DNA from: Tiliqua scincoides
Taxonomy: Eukaryota > Chordata > Lepidosauria > Squamata > Scincidae
Direction of reading: 5' to 3'
Length of the DNA: 64,000 bases
Assembly: GCF_035046505.1 (NCBI RefSeq)
Contig: NC_089821.1
Coordinates: 6,711,718 to 6,775,717 of the forward strand
Part shown: in pieces, positions 30,081-42,411 of the stretch
Layout: the number at the start of each line of letters is the position of its first letter
Numbering within the stretch: position 1 is the first letter of the stretch
Notes under the pieces: generated by a model
Database searches by the model: none
What the model was told of the DNA's origin: nothing
What the model saw: only the letters and a program-made list of their open reading frames with translations
Program-made: the position numbers and the translations under genes

Positions 30081-30825
30081 GTATTTTGCACCTCCTCCAG
30101 GAATGCCATTGGTTTGCTCAGTGCATGAAATCTCAGAGTCTGTGTAATTTGTAATGAAATTTGAGCAAGGCCTAGGTGAAGAAGAGGGAGGTATTCATGG
30201 ACTCCCCAATCCTGGCATGCACACAGCCTGGGAAGGTTGGAAAGGACAAAATATGGTTGTGTTCATATCCCCCCCCCCCAGCCACATTCCCTATGCATTC
30301 AGAGAACACACTCACAGAAGACAGCTTTGTGGTTCTAAAGGACAACCACTTGGATTAAGCTAACAATATACAATAATCTTAAAGCTAAATTATAAATACA
30401 ACATACAAAGTATTTGTTAAGTGTAAACACAACAACTAGTTCAACAATTCCCAAATGTGTGGCTAAAATGTATTTCATAAAAGTTTCGATGGACCAAGTT
30501 CAATGAATCTCTTCAGTGAATCTCATACAAGTAAGTATGAAAGCCACCGGGTAGATGGAACCTGTTAGCCTGGGAAGGCAGCTCATCTGAGAGAAGGAAA
30601 ACTCTGATCCCAAACCTCCACTGCCTTGTGGCTACATCCAGTTATGGAAGAGGCTTCAGGAGTCAACCTCGAGGCAAAATCCGGAGCCGGAGTCCCTGAG
30701 GCAGTTCATGGCTGAACACAGTCACGTTCTGGCAACTCCTGCGACGCCGCTGGAACCAACCGTATTGGCCTCTGCCTTTCCATTGGACCTTTTCAGCTAC
30801 GTGGAGAGGGGGGATTTGCTGCATT
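30081..30825. other. No gene recognised
   Basis: Short overlapping plus-strand frames around 30154-30363 carry no recognised motif. A run of ten C residues lies at about 30270-30279. Confidence 0.35.
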
Positions 30826-31710
30826 ATTATTTATTATTATTATTTTATAATAATAAAACGGGTACACAAGGCGGCTTACAACATTTAAAAAAAAATACAA
30901 CATTAAAAAACAGTTAACAACAATTTACATAATTTAAAAATCTAAAAACAAACAAACCCCGTGGATTTTCATATAAAAGCAAGAACGCCAGCCAGCCTGT
31001 CAACAATTAAAAGCTTTTCGAAATATAAAGGTCTTCAGTTCACGCCGAAACTTTAGCAACAAGGGAGCAGTTCTCAGTTCTAAGGGGAGGGTATTCCACA
31101 GTTCGGGGGCCACCACCGAGAAGGCCCTCTTCCTGGCCGCCACCCCTCTCACATCTCTTAGTGGCAGCACAGTCAAAAGGGCCCCCCCAGATGATCTAAG
31201 AGCACGGGCAGGATTGTAGGGAAGGAGGTGGTCCCTCAAATACCCCGGACCCGAGCCATAGAGGGCTTTAAAAGTCAAAACTAGCACCTTGAATTGGGCC
31301 CGGAACAGAACCGGCAGCCAGTATAGCCGCCGGAGCAACGGCTCGACAGAGTCAAACCAACGTGCCCCAGCAACCACACGAGCAGCCACGTTCTGTACTA
31401 GTTGTAATTTCTGGACCGTCTTCAAGGGCAGCCCCACGTAGAGCACATTGCAATAATCTAATCTAGATGTCACTAGGGCATGGGTTACTGTGGCCAGGTC
31501 CGTGCAGCTCAGGTACGGTCGCAGCTGGCGAATCAGCCGAAGCTGAGCAAAGGCTCCCCTGGCCACCGCCGCCACCTGGGACTCCAGGAGCAGCTGTGGA
31601 TCCAGGAGAACCCCCAAGCTGCGGACCTGTTCCTTCAGAGGGAGTGCAACCCCATTCAGAGCAGGACGATAGTCCAGTACCCGAGCCGTGGATTTCCGGA
31701 CCAAAAGCAC
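30826..31710 (-). mobile_element. L2 LINE 3' half
   Basis: A minus-strand frame open for about 236 L2 codons reads LGVLLDPQLLLESQVAAVAR, then ATVTHALVTSRLDYCNVLY, RWFDSVEPLLRRLYWLPV and ELWNTLPLELRTAP, ending KTFIFRKAFNC. This is the RT thumb and C-terminal region of L2 ORF2. The 3' untranslated part (30826-31000) ends in a TTA-rich tail. The intact frame makes this one of the younger L2 copies. The catalytic RT core is lost by 5' truncation. Confidence 0.9.
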
Positions 31711-31761
31711 CTGGGAAACAATATGCATGGGAAACAATCCTCCATATCTACTTTACCAAGG

Positions 31762-31848
31762 CTTTGCACACTGGAGAGGACACTCTGTTCCAGAACCACT
31801 ATTCAGAGCATGATACCGTAGTCTTCCGAGACTGAAGGATGCCAACAA
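31762..31848 (+). mobile_element. RTE-like LINE 3' terminus
   Basis: CTCTGTTCCAGAACCAC, then CAGAGCATGATACCGTAGTC and CGAGACTGAAGGATGCCAAC: the last codons (LCSRTTIQSMIP) and tail of the family, diverged from the other copies. It is followed by another small L2-like piece at about 31855-31900 (complement). Confidence 0.7.
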
Positions 31849-32209
31849 CAAAGTATGAAAGGGAAGGTGCCACCACGGGGAAGGCCCTGTTCCTGGCAAC
31901 AATGAGTTTGTTTGACTGATGAATTCAAAGCAGATTCTCCGTTGATGATCCTCAAATACAGGGAATGAGAGGTTATCACCAGATGAAGAACAAGCACTTT
32001 TGCACTAATGAGAAGACCTACCCCTGCCCCATTCTGCCCCCTCCCCACCCTCCCCTGCCCCTGTGCTGCCTGGCGGGTGCCTACCTGCTCTGGTGCCAGC
32101 TGCTCTATACGCTGGCACTAGTGGGATGGCACAGGCCTTCCCGTTGGCGGGCCTGGAAACTGTGCTCTTGCAATAGGCTTTATGGGCTTTACATGCAATA
32201 GGCTGCTTA

Positions 32210-32282
32210 ACCCATTTCTGCCCAGCCCACATATTGGATCCCTGTTGTGTATACACAACGTTGGGCAGAAATGGCTTAATAT
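32210..32282. repeat. Short palindromic repeat, CCATTTCTGCCCAG family
   Basis: Arms AACCCATTTCTGCCCAGCCC and TTGGGCAGAAATGGCTTAA flank a GTGTATACACAA centre that is itself palindromic. Second copy of the 13886 repeat. Confidence 0.65.
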
Positions 32283-32490
32283 GCCGTTTGTGACAGTCTG
32301 TGCTGGTGGAGCACACACTCTGCTGGTGCAGAAGGAGTATTGGATTGCGCCAAAAATGGATTAACTTTAAGATTAAAATATTTTTTTCTTGAGCGCCTCT
32401 AGATTTTTCTCTGCTGGTCCCTGGTGCATGGACTCTGGAAACAACAAAACAAGGTTGCCTTCAGAAACAATTTGATTTGAAACCCTATAG

Positions 32491-32954
32491 CAGGGATGCC
32501 CAAACACTGGCCCTGGGGCCACTTGCGGACCTCGAGGTCTCTCAATGTGGCCCTCAGGGAGACCCCAGTCTCCAATGAGCCTCTGGCCCTCCAGAGATTT
32601 GTTGGAGCCTGCACTGGCCTGACGCAACTGCTCTCAGCATGAGGGCGACTGTTTGACCTCTCGCATGAGCTGTGGGATGAGGGCTCCCTCCACTGCTTGC
32701 TGTTTCACGTCTGTGAGGCAGCAGTGGCAGCAAAGGAAAGGCCAGCCTTGCTTTGTGCAAGGCCTTTTATAGGCCTTGAGCTATTGCAAGACCTTCATTC
32801 ATTCATATAAGTTCATCTTTAAAATATTCATTTATGTAAACTTATGTAAATGTATTCAAATTTTAAATGTAAATTAATTCTTTTTTCCCCCGGCCCCCGA
32901 CACAGTGTCAGAGAGATGATGTGGCCCTCCTGCCAAAAACTTTGGACACCCCTC
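32491..32954. mobile_element. Non-autonomous hAT, CAGGGGTGTCC family, reversed
   Basis: It runs CAGGGATGCCCAAACACTGG to TTTGGACACCCCTC, opposite in orientation to the 86 copy. The target duplication CCCTATAG is exact (32483-32490 and 32955-32962). 464 bp; the last base of the terminus is changed. No transposase. Confidence 0.88.
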
Positions 32955-32962
32955 CCCTATAG

Positions 32963-33701
32963 TATAATCCAAACACCTAATAAGTATTAAATGGTTTTGA
33001 TGCCTTTCTGGCCTCTCACAACTCTATGATTCTACAATCTTCATATCACTACATAATAATTCTCTTTCATCAGGTTAAATCTCCGCCTAGAACAAGAAAG
33101 ACCCATGTATCGCATCAGCCTCAATGAAGGATTGAACTGCACCCGAAGAAGGAAAATGTACAAAGTCATGCTGTGTTTCCAAAGACAAGATTCAGAGCAA
33201 CTTTAAGCCTTGACTATTGCCCTGGCAGCATTCTCATGTGTATTTACTATACCATTAAACCCAAGGGATCCTTCAGCCACATTACTGCCAGAAACTGGAA
33301 ACTGTGTATATCTGCGGCAATTCTTTCCTCCTCGGTACTACATTAATTTGTCACCTTCTCCTTTTGAACCTAGCCAACTTTTAAACATTAATGTTTGCAG
33401 TGCAACAAATCAGCCTCTATTGCCTTCGCTGGTGCTGCCTGTCATCATACAGATGGCCACCAGAATGTTTGCTGAAAGTATTGGAAGATATGTTCTTATG
33501 CCCTTGCATTTCACTGCTGTGCAGATACCTGCTCTGAGACGCTGTTCATGTAAAATAAAAGAACAGTTCTGAAAGCTTTATGAATTACCTCCAGTTTTTT
33601 CTCTGTTTGGAAAGAGTCTGCATTATTGATGTCTGGTTATAGGAGTGACTCACCTCCCTTTTCATTTTGGTGCTGCTGCAACCCCTAAGCCCCCATCCAC
33701 A
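32963..33701. other. Unique DNA, no gene recognised
   Basis: A 120-codon plus-strand frame (33210-33572) has no recognised motif, though AATAAAAGAACAG near 33557 could resemble a polyadenylation context. There is not enough evidence for a terminal exon. Confidence 0.35.
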
Positions 33702-34095
33702 TGTTGGCAACCTTCAGTCTCGAAAGACTATGGTATTGCGCTCTGAAAGGTGGTTCTGGAACAGTGTCTAGTGTGGCTGAAAAGGCCGATTCGGGAGTGA
33801 CAATCCCTTCCACACCGGGAGCAAGTGCAGTCTGTCCCTGGTCTGTCTCCCTGGCTATGGGCCTTCCTTCTTTGCCTCTTTGCCTCAGACTGTTGGCCAA
33901 GTGTCTCTTCAAACTGGGAAAGGCCATGCTGCACAGCCTGCCTCCAAGCGGGCCGCTCAGAGGCCAGGGTTTCCCACTTGTTGAGGTCCACTCCTAAGGC
34001 CTTCAGATCCCTCTTGCAGATGTCCTTGTATCGCAGCTGTGGTCTACCTGTAGGGCGCTTTCCTTGCACGAGTTCTCCATAGAGGAGATCCTTTG
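33702..34095 (-). mobile_element. RTE-like LINE 3' fragment
   Basis: The minus-strand frame reads VQGKRPTGRPQLRYKDICKR, then LKALGVDLNKWETLASERP, QHGLSQFEETLG and the zinc module CTCSRCGRDCHSRIGLFSHT RHC, then the shared 3' tail. It starts inside the GKRPTGRP segment, so it is 5' truncated. The frame is open. Confidence 0.88.
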
Positions 34096-34204
34096 CAAAT
34101 CACTTGTGGGTCTTAGTTGCCATTAAGAAAACCAATACCAGAATTGGTTCTTGTTCGCCACATGTACAATAGGGCTGTTTTGTACACAGCTACAGACTGC
34201 AGAC

Positions 34205-35318
34205 AGGTCTGTAAGGTAAGATGGTGGAATGCCTCATCAAAGATAAACACGTAGACAAGCAAACCTTGCTGAGGGAGAATCAGCATGGCTTCTGTAAGGG
34301 TAAGTCTTGCCTCACAAATCTTTTAGAATTCCTTGAAAAGTCAACAGGCATGTGGATGCAGGAGAACCCGTGGACATTATATATCTGGACTTTCAGAAGG
34401 CGTTCAACACGGTCCCTCACCAAAGGCTACTGAAAAAACTCCACAGTCATGGAATTAGAGGGCAGGTCCTCTCCTGGATTGAGACCTGGTTGAAGACCAG
34501 GAAACAGAGAGTGGGTGTCAATGGGCAATTTTCACAATGGAGAGAGGTGAAAAGCAGTGTGCCCTAAGGATCTGTCCTGGGACCGGTGCTTTTCAACCTG
34601 TTCATAAATGATCTGGAGACAGAGTTGAGCAGTGAGGTGGCTAAATTTGCAGATGACACCTAACTTTTCTGAGTGGTGAAGACCAGACGTGATTGTGAGG
34701 AGCTCCAGAAGGATCTCTCCAAACCGGCAGAATGGGCAGCAAAATAGCAGATGCGTTTCAATGTAAGTAAACATAAAGTCATAAACATTGGGGCAAAAAA
34801 TCAAAACTTTACAACAGGCCAATGGGTCCTGAGCTGGCTGAGACAGATCAGGAGAGAGCTCTTGGGGTGCTGGTGGACAATTCAATGAGATTGCCAACCC
34901 AATGTGCAGCAGCAGTGAAGAAGGCTAATTCCATACTTGAGATCATTAGAAAAGGTACTGAGAATAAGACAGCTAAAATTATAATGCCGTTGCACAAATC
35001 GATGGTAAGCCCACACCTGGAGTATTGTGTCCAGTTCTGGTCATGTTGCGAAATCTATATAGTGGAAATGGAAAAGGTGCAGAAGAGGGCAACTAAGATT
35101 ATTGCTGGGCTGGAGCACCTTCCCTATGAGGAAAGGCTATGGCGTTTGGGCCTCTTCAGCCTAGAAAAGAGATGCCTGAAGGGGGCATGATTGAGACATA
35201 CAAAATTATGCATGGGAAGGATAAAGTGGATAGAGAGATGCTCTTTACACTCTCACATAACACCAGAACCAGGGGACATCCACTAAAATTGAGTGTTGGG
35301 AGAGTTAGGACAGACTTC
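34205..35318 (+). mobile_element. CR1 LINE ORF2 segment lacking its 3' end
   Basis: It matches the 20.2-kb copy from GKMVECLIKD to the LSVGRVRTD region, including DIIYLDFQKAFNTVPHQRLL and a FADDT segment. At least three frame breaks or stops are visible, including stops after the SSVP segment and at FADDT*. It ends abruptly at 35318 without stop, 3' untranslated region or tail, so the 3' side was deleted after insertion. Confidence 0.88.
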
Positions 35319-36103
35319 ATACTCAGCTTTGTGAAATCAGAGGCCAAAATTTCTTGAAAATGTTCTTTCATTTGCTGGAAAGATGGCTAAGAGGTTCTAA
35401 GAGCTTTCAATATTCTCTCACAGTCTATTCTATTCTCAGCCTTCTACTATTCTCACACCTCCTTGCAAACCTCTACATATCCTTTGTGAGAGGTGGGGTA
35501 TATGAGTAACTCTACACTACTTCGGCGGTTGTGGTTTTCTGTTCCTGTACTTCACCAATTCTGCCGTCCTGAGGCTACCAACAAGTTTTTAATCCTAATT
35601 GCATCCCAGTCTGGGTAAACAACGGATTACATTAATGGGCTTTGTTTTGTTTTGCAAAATACTTACTGCTTTAAACTGTTATTTGGAGAATGGGGAAGTG
35701 GTTGGATGCACTGCACACTCAGCCCTGCAGCACAGAAGTGACTCGACAAGCCCGTTATTTAATTCTAGAAATGAACTGCACAGAATGGAAACTCAGGGAC
35801 TGATGACGGTAAAATATCTATTCCATTAGCCAAGTTCATTTCACAGTTTTTCCTCCACGTTCTTAGGCTGTCCAAACAACACAAATTAAACCCCGACGCC
35901 ACAATCTCACGATAATGAATATATTTAAAAGTGATAAATGTGCATGAAAAATATTAGCTATGTTAGGTCAACAGGATAAGCAGTGAGGAAACCATAGACT
36001 TAATGAGTACTTTGTTGAATGCTTGGTGCTGTGCTTTGTAATGAAAAATAATCCCTCAAGCCCAGTCATGGCGGTGAGCCTTTGCCCCAGTCTGGGTGGG
36101 CAC
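35319..36103. other. Unique DNA, no gene recognised
   Basis: No repeat signature and no motif-bearing frame. Composition is average. Confidence 0.4.
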
Positions 36104-36790
36104 CAGTGGTAAAGCTAATGTGTTGGCAACCTTCAGTCTCGAAAGACTATGGTATCACGCTCTGAAAGGTGGTTCTGGCACAGCGTCTAGTGTGGCTGAA
36201 AAGGCTGATTCGGGAGTGACAATCCCTTCCACACTGGGAGCAAGTGCAGTCTGTCCCTGGTCTGTCTCCCTGGCTATGGGCCTTCCTTCTTTGCCTCTTT
36301 GCCTCAGACTCTTGGCCAAGTGTCTCTTCAAACTGGGAAAGGCCATGCTGCACAGCCTGCCTCCAAGCGGGCCGCTCAGAGGCCAGGGTTTCCCACTTGT
36401 TGAGGTCCACTCCTAAGGCCTTCAGATCCCTCTTGCAGATGTCCTTGTATCGCAGCTGTGGTCTACCTGTAGGGCGCTTTCCTTGCACCAGTTCTCCATA
36501 GAGGAGATCCTTTGGGATCCGGCCATCATCCATTCTCACGACATGACCGAGCCAACGCAGGCGTCTCTGTTTCAGCAGTGCATACATTCTAGGGATTCCA
36601 GCTCGTTCCAGGACTGTGTTGTTTGGAACTTTGTCCTGCCAGGTGATGCCGAGAATGCATTGGAGGCAGTGCATGTGGAATGCGTTCAGTTTCCTCTCCT
36701 GTTGTGAGCTAGAAGCTAGACGGTAAAGCTAGAAGGGGTGCAAAAAACTAAGTTTTGCAGGGAGCCTCACTGCGGCATGTAAGTGGCCCC
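36104..36790. mobile_element. Partial foldback MITE, CAGTGGCATAGCTAG family, split by an RTE-like LINE
   Basis: CAGTGGTAAAGCTA (36104-36117) resumes after the LINE as GGTAAAGCTAGAAGGGGTGC at 36722. GTTTTGCAGGGAGCC and GTGGCCCCTCCCTC follow. The right half is not found, so the MITE is truncated on that side. Confidence 0.7.
36118..36721 (-). mobile_element. RTE-like LINE 3' half-kilobase with target duplication
   Basis: A 175-codon minus-strand frame reads HCLQCILGITWQDKVPNNTV, then RRLRWLGHVVRMDDGRIP, KRPTGRPQLRYKDICKRDL and the C..C..DCHSRISLFSHTRRC zinc module. The tail ends GGTTGCCAACAC. A 10-bp duplication GGTAAAGCTA (36108-36117 and 36722-36731) in the host MITE defines both boundaries. 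LRWLGHV..M and the following basic region are typical of the C terminus of RTE-like LINEs; I am less sure of the exact clade. Confidence 0.88.
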
Positions 36791-37806
36791 TCCCTCTCCC
36801 TTTTTGGGGCATCCCAGATGCATTCTCCCTCTCACCCAAAGAAACGGGAAAGCAGTGGATTGCAACCTTGAACATCCTTGGTTCTTCAACGGGTCAGTGG
36901 TGATAAAATGGGATTGCAGGTCAATGATCTGCCACTTGGAATCAGGTTGGGGTTGCCTGAAAAAAGAAGATGGTAGGATACTTCTGAACTGTCACACTGC
37001 CGGGTTGAACATAGGAATCATTGTATGCTGACTGTAGTTCCATATCTTTCGGAAGATCTCACAGCTGCTTTTGTCCTTCCTAGATTCAAACAGGACTGAG
37101 CTGAATTTTCTTGGGGTTTAGATTTTGTAGCAGGAGGCGACTTTTCAGGAGACACACAACTGTTCTTTGGTTTGCTTGCTTTGCGAAGCTCTGTGCTCCC
37201 CAAGAAACAATTGCTCTCTGCTATGCGATTGGAAGCCCTCCCTTCTTCCTGGAAGAGCAGTTGCTCAGAGGAGAAGAAAGATGCCTTTGGACCCTTCATT
37301 AAAGTAGATGTGTTGCAGGCACTGAGAAGCAAACTGCAGCAATATTTTATTTACGAGAGTATTTTTTTTCACCTGTTCATCCTACCCTTCCTCCAAGGTG
37401 GTTTGCATGGATCCTCCCCTCCTTTTGTCCTCACAACCACCCTGTGACAGAAATAGCTAAGTTTCATTAAGTTTAGTAAAAGCAGTTGTAGGCCTCTGCC
37501 TGAAGCCATGTTGGTGCCCAGCTGGGTGTGATTTGGACATTGAAAAAGTTTTTTTTTTCGTTAAAGCATATCAGAGGAAGACTTGCTTCTGCGGATAGTG
37601 GAGGGATCAAGGGATCTGGTTGAATCCAGTCTTAGCCTTTTGTCTACTATTTATTAAGGATGCCCAGTTTAAGCCAGCTGCTTGTTCCTAAGCAATAAGC
37701 CAGAGCTGAGCCCAGGGTGGGACATGAGCCATGCTTGGCGTTAAGTAATTAGTGCACTTAAGTGAAACTTTGGAAAAGGGGATAGTGGTCTGCCCAAGAG
37801 TGGTTG
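36791..37806. other. No gene recognised
   Basis: Overlapping short frames at 37018-37447 on both strands carry no recognised motif. TTCTCCCTCTCACCCAAAG near 36822 is shared with 22.3 kb and marks a small unnamed repeat. Confidence 0.35.
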
Positions 37807-37814
37807 GTGCTCAT

Positions 37815-39189
37815 CACTGGCATCGCTAGGGGGGTGCGGGCCACACCAGGTGCCGCGCCTGGGGGAGTGGCGCACCCTGGGGGAAAATGTGCTAACATCG
37901 CGGCCTTAGGAGCTACCCTGTCACACCATACACCGTTGGATGCGGAATGTCCTGCGGAGTGCAATGCAAAAAACAGAATTGAAATCACTCCTTTCCTTCA
38001 AAAGGTATGGCCAAAAAACCAAGAGGAAAAAATGAATTGATCCCTATGGAAAGTGAAAGTGAGCCATATCGCGCGTTTACTCGTGAGTAGGCAGACTTGC
38101 CTTAGTCCATCGGAAAGGGCAGGCTGAGAGGACTCCAAGGAGAGGGGGCTGCACTCCTGGTCCAATGAGTGCAGCCCCCAAAAACACCCGAGAAGGAGGT
38201 CCCTCCCTCCCTCCCAGCTGCAGTCTATGGAGCTCTATGGAAAGCAAAGCAGCCTCACAGTTGTGTTTACTCACGAGTAGGCAGACGTGCCTTGGCTGGT
38301 GGTCAGGTCAGGAAAAGGGGTATGTGAGGACACCAGAAGGGTCCTGATGCGATGGAGCTGGAGTGCAACAGAAGGCAGCCCCCCCCTCCCCTAAAAAGAA
38401 CAAGTAAGAGGCTTGAATGGTAAGGGAAAGTTTTCTATTTTGCACTTGCAAAGCCAGGAGGGTCTTTATCTTGATGTGCCTGAAATAGAAGAACTTTAAA
38501 CTGGGCACTGGGAGGGCTGGAAATCTCACTGATTCTTTTTGGGGGGTTGTTATTGCAGGCAGACTACAGAGTAAGCCCCATTGACCACTATGGGACTTAC
38601 TTCAGAGTAAACATGCATAGGATTGGGCTCACAGGCTGCAATCCTACCCACACTTTCCTGAGAGTAAGCTCATAGAGCACAATAGGACTTACTTCAGAGT
38701 AGATTCACTTGGCGGAACAGGACTGGCTCCCCTTATTTAATTATTTATTTTATTTTAATTTAATTATTTATAATCATTTATTTCAATTTGCTTGATGATG
38801 TCACTGCTGGCCATGACATCACTTCCAATGGGTCCTGGACAGATTGTCATTCTAAAAAGTGGGACCCGGTGCTGCAATAAGGTGTTAGTAAGTTGATACG
38901 GGGGGGAGGGGTGAGATACTCTATGAGTTTTCAAAATCACTAAAATCAGAGTTTGGAGGAATAATCCCATCATGTTATATATCAATCAATGTGTAATTTC
39001 ATGCAGAATGCAATGAAACAAACCACATTGAAATATCTGTGTTCTAACAAAAGGTACAGCCAAAAAAACAGTGGGCGTGGGGCAATGGTACATCACCACG
39101 CCCACCACCTGGGGCATTGCCCCGCCCACTGCATGGGGTGATGCGCAGGCCTCCCGCACCGGGTGACGCGAATCCTAGTGACGCCACTG
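37815..39189. mobile_element. Composite hAT-like element, CAGTGGTGTCACTAGG family
   Basis: The left end is CACTGGCATCGCTAGGGGG and the right end CCTAGTGACGCCACTG. Flanks GTGCTCAT and GTGTTAAT agree at 6 of 8. Two copies of the family core (GCAATG..AACA, TTGAAAT, AAAGGTA..GCCAAAAA) lie in direct orientation near 37960-38020 and 39005-39065. Between them sit two GCAATCCTA repeats and a right-end piece of the CAGTGTTTCTC hAT (about 38790-38875). Either two elements lie side by side or one has duplicated internally. Confidence 0.6.
38563..38712. repeat. Two adjacent GCAATCCTA-type repeats
   Basis: 38563-38632 ends CATGCATAGGATTGGGCTC. 38633-38712 opens GGCTGCAATCCTACCC and contains ACTTACTTCAGAGTAGA. 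They are head to tail and probably two insertions or one duplicated. Confidence 0.55.
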
Positions 39190-39197
39190 GTGTTAAT

Positions 39198-40804
39198 AGG
39201 TCTTTGACCCGGCTAACTCCACAGGGACTTTCACAGTAGGTGAGACGGAGAGACCGTGTCTGGCCCAAGCTTCATGACTGAGTGGGGACTTGAACCTGGC
39301 TCTTCCAGGTGCAAGCCAACTCCCAAATGACAGCACCATCCTGACTCTGGGGAGCATCAGGCATCCCTTTTCCCATAGGTAGGATTTGCTGGTGACTGTG
39401 TTTGCACTCTTACTGTGGCTGGAGGAAGTCCCACTAAACAAGGCAAAATATGATTATACAGTATATTCAAATTCCAGTAAGATTTTTCCCATCCCTTGAT
39501 GAAAAAAGGGGTAGACTGCATCTCCTGGTAGGAAGAGGGAACAGGCCTCTCTGCATAGCACTAAAGATGAGCATTTTTATTCATACTAGGTAACTCCTGA
39601 AAAATTAGAGATATTTACTGTTCCATGAAAAATGCTCCTCTGTCCAAATGGAACGAAACACATAGAGCGCAGTGACCAGTTCTCTCAATCCGAAAGATGA
39701 GTACATCAGCCATCAAAGTACAAGATTTTTTAAAATGCACAATTGGTCATTTGGTCTTATTGGTAACCCTTGAAATAAGCAAAGTGTGATCCATGGAAGA
39801 TGAAAAATGACTCTACAACTACCCAGATCGTGTGGAACTGTATAGCAGTAAGTGACATAAATGTGTTCTTTGCTACCGTTTGAAATCTCATTTATCACCA
39901 TTTTCAATATTCAAACCAGTTCCAATAGGTTATTCAGTGATTCTCTTATTGATAGGGTCGAGCACAAGCTGGTTGTCATATATTAATACCAATGTAATCT
40001 TATGCATGAGATATTGGATTTCTCCCAATTGTATATAAATCAAGGGATTTCCAGGGTAGCCACTGGAAGTCATTTAACATCTAAATGTGAGGGACTTCTG
40101 GAATGATTGCCTGCAAACTGTACTCACTAATGACCCATCTGTAAAATAGTCAGTGCACAGCATCAGACCTCTCACAAGTTAGGTGAAGCATTTCAGGTAA
40201 GTTTATTATTTTAATCAAGCAAAGAGTTCATTCAAAGAATGTTTTAATGGGGTGATGCCTTTTACACTTTGTTAGCATTCTGAAGAGTCAAATTTGTATA
40301 AGCGATGGGTTTGGTGAGAACCAGCTATACCCTATTTAAGCTTAACTCAGAATTTAATCTCAGCTCATTTCACTGATGAATAGGATGTTCCTTAATAAGA
40401 CATTCAAGCATTTTCCAATATACGGTTACTTAGGACTTTCGTTGATTCATCATCTTCATTTTGACTAATCTATGTGATCAGTATTTTAGTCAAGTGAATA
40501 AACAGCAAAATTATACTCTGCTGTGTCATGAAAATGAGGTTTCTCTGTATACAAGACAAATGAAAAGAACTTCTGTAACTTCAGCAAAACCTGTGGATGA
40601 ATATAAATATAACAACAATTAAAAGTAAGCTTCTGGGAGTCAGTAATTCTCTCTAGAGCAGTTTTTCTCTCTCTCTAGAGTAGTTTCCAACCTTTAGGAG
40701 CCCATGGACCACTGACACAAAAAAATTGAAGTTGTCAGGGACCTCCTGTAACCTCCCCAACCCCTGTACACATAAAATACTTTTGTAATAATTAGAGAAG
40801 ATTT
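39198..40804. other. Unique AT-rich DNA, no gene recognised
   Basis: No transposon ends, microsatellites or motif-bearing frames are evident apart from a (CT)-rich patch near 40650-40680 and a degenerate hAT-like right part at about 40680-40745. The longest frames are shorter than 85 codons. Confidence 0.4.
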
Positions 40805-40812
40805 ATTAGAGA

Positions 40813-41167
40813 CAGTGGTGTCACTAGGAGAGTATGGAGCTGTGGGCCACACCATGCACGGGCGGGGGGGTGACACCACTACTGGCCAAAATTTTTAAAA
40901 ATCTTAGTATTTTCGAATAATACCATCATGTCATATATCATTTGATGTGTAATTTCATGCAGAATGAAATGGAACAAATCATGTTGAAATAGCTCTATTC
41001 TATTGAAGGTTATAGCCAAAAAAAAAAAAAAAACACCACCAGGGGGCAATGATACATCACCACGCCCATTGGGGCATTGTCGTGCCCCCTGCATTGGAGG
41101 AGGTCCGTCATAGGGGTGACATACTGGTGTCCCGCACTGGGTGACACAGGTCCTAGTGACACCACTG
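40813..41167. mobile_element. Non-autonomous hAT, CAGTGGTGTCACTAGG family
   Basis: The ends are CAGTGGTGTCACTAGGAG and TCCTAGTGACACCACTG, near-perfect inverted repeats. The target duplication ATTAGAGA is exact (40805-40812 and 41168-41175). 355 bp with a poly-A run of 15 near 41020. The core matches the two copies inside 37815-39189. Non-coding. Confidence 0.92.
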
Positions 41168-41175
41168 ATTAGAGA

Positions 41176-42411
41176 ATATTTACAGAGAAGAGCTGTAGAT
41201 TGTTGACAGCTTTGCTTTCCTTGACAGCTGTGGCTGTTTGTACCAGATCCTAATCCTGTTCCCTCTCCCCTTCTTCCCTTACTCTATTCGGACCTGCGCC
41301 AGAAAAATGGAGATCCATTGAGGTATGGGAGGCTTATATACAGGTATACTGTACAGGTATATACAGATATTTATACAGGTATTTCTATACCGCCTTTCTT
41401 GGTCCTCAGATTTCTCCTTAGACTTTATTCAAGGCAGTTTACATAGGCAGGCAATTTAAATCCCCATAGGGATTTTTACAATTTGAAAGAAGGTTTCTAT
41501 CTTTCAAGAAACCACAACATTCAGATGTTTCTTTCTGATCTGGTCGCACATTCTGGCCTCCATCCTCCCACACTCAGAGCAGATGGAATAGCTCGGCTCA
41601 GCTTGTCAGCTGCTTCAAGGTCGCACGGTGCCAGAGGAGGCCCCCAGAGCTTCCTCTCCCCCTGCAGGATGCAGCACACTGTTGGCATGGCTGTATGGGG
41701 GAGTCAATTAAGGTTGGGCAGTAAAGTCTTGCAAGTTGGTAGGTTTCTCAAAACCCTGAGATACCAGTGGTGTGCGGTAAAGTGAATGACTGGGGAGGCA
41801 CTTGCTGTGGTGCTGCTTAAGACCTTTTTATACAGGGAGGCCTTTTATGCTGACACCAGGGGGTATGGCACTTTTTAAATGGATTTTAATTTGGGATCCA
41901 GTTTTTTTATTGTGTTTTATTGTTTTTCATGTCTTTTACATATGTATATTTTATGTTTTTAATATGGTTTTAATTGTGAGCCGCCTTGAGCGCCCTTCAT
42001 TGGATAGAAAGGTGGGAAATAAATAAATAAATAAAATATCCATGTGCATTTTTGGTTTTTTGCATAGTCAGCAGTGGGAAAGCCCTCATAGCTTTTTGGG
42101 TGAATGGTGAAAATGAGTATGTTTTGATGTGATATTCCTTGCCTTAGTTTTGAAATCATCCTTCAGGTCCCCCCATTTTCATTTTTTGCCATTCCTTATT
42201 GCTTATTTTTGTTTATTTTTGCTTATTTTTATTTAAAATTTATTTAAAATTATTTATTTAAAAATTTAAAATTTATTTAAAATTAAAATTTAAAATTATT
42301 TTGCTTATTGCTTATAAGAAATTCCTTATTTCTTAAGGCTGACGATCAGCCTTAAGAAAACACAAATTTCTTAAGGATGCAAGGATGTGCTTCCTTGCAA
42401 GGATGCAAGGA
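41176..42411. other. LINE-tail remnants and AT-rich low-complexity DNA
   Basis: 41385-41470 resembles an L2-type 3' untranslated region (complement: GTAAACTGCCTTGAATAAAG). 41950-42036 reads GTGAGCCGCCTTGAGCGCCC to an AAAT-repeat tail, the plus-strand 3' end of an L2-like LINE. 42200-42310 is an A/T cluster built of TTTAAAATT variants. No gene. Confidence 0.5.

Noticed and set aside
33210-33580. A terminal host exon with polyadenylation signal
   Set aside because: The open frame has no known motif and no supported splice acceptor, and AATAAA-like strings are common in AT-rich DNA.
41480-41785. A 100-codon open frame as a host gene
   Set aside because: It has no start context, domain or conservation evidence and overlaps DNA that looks like an old repeat.
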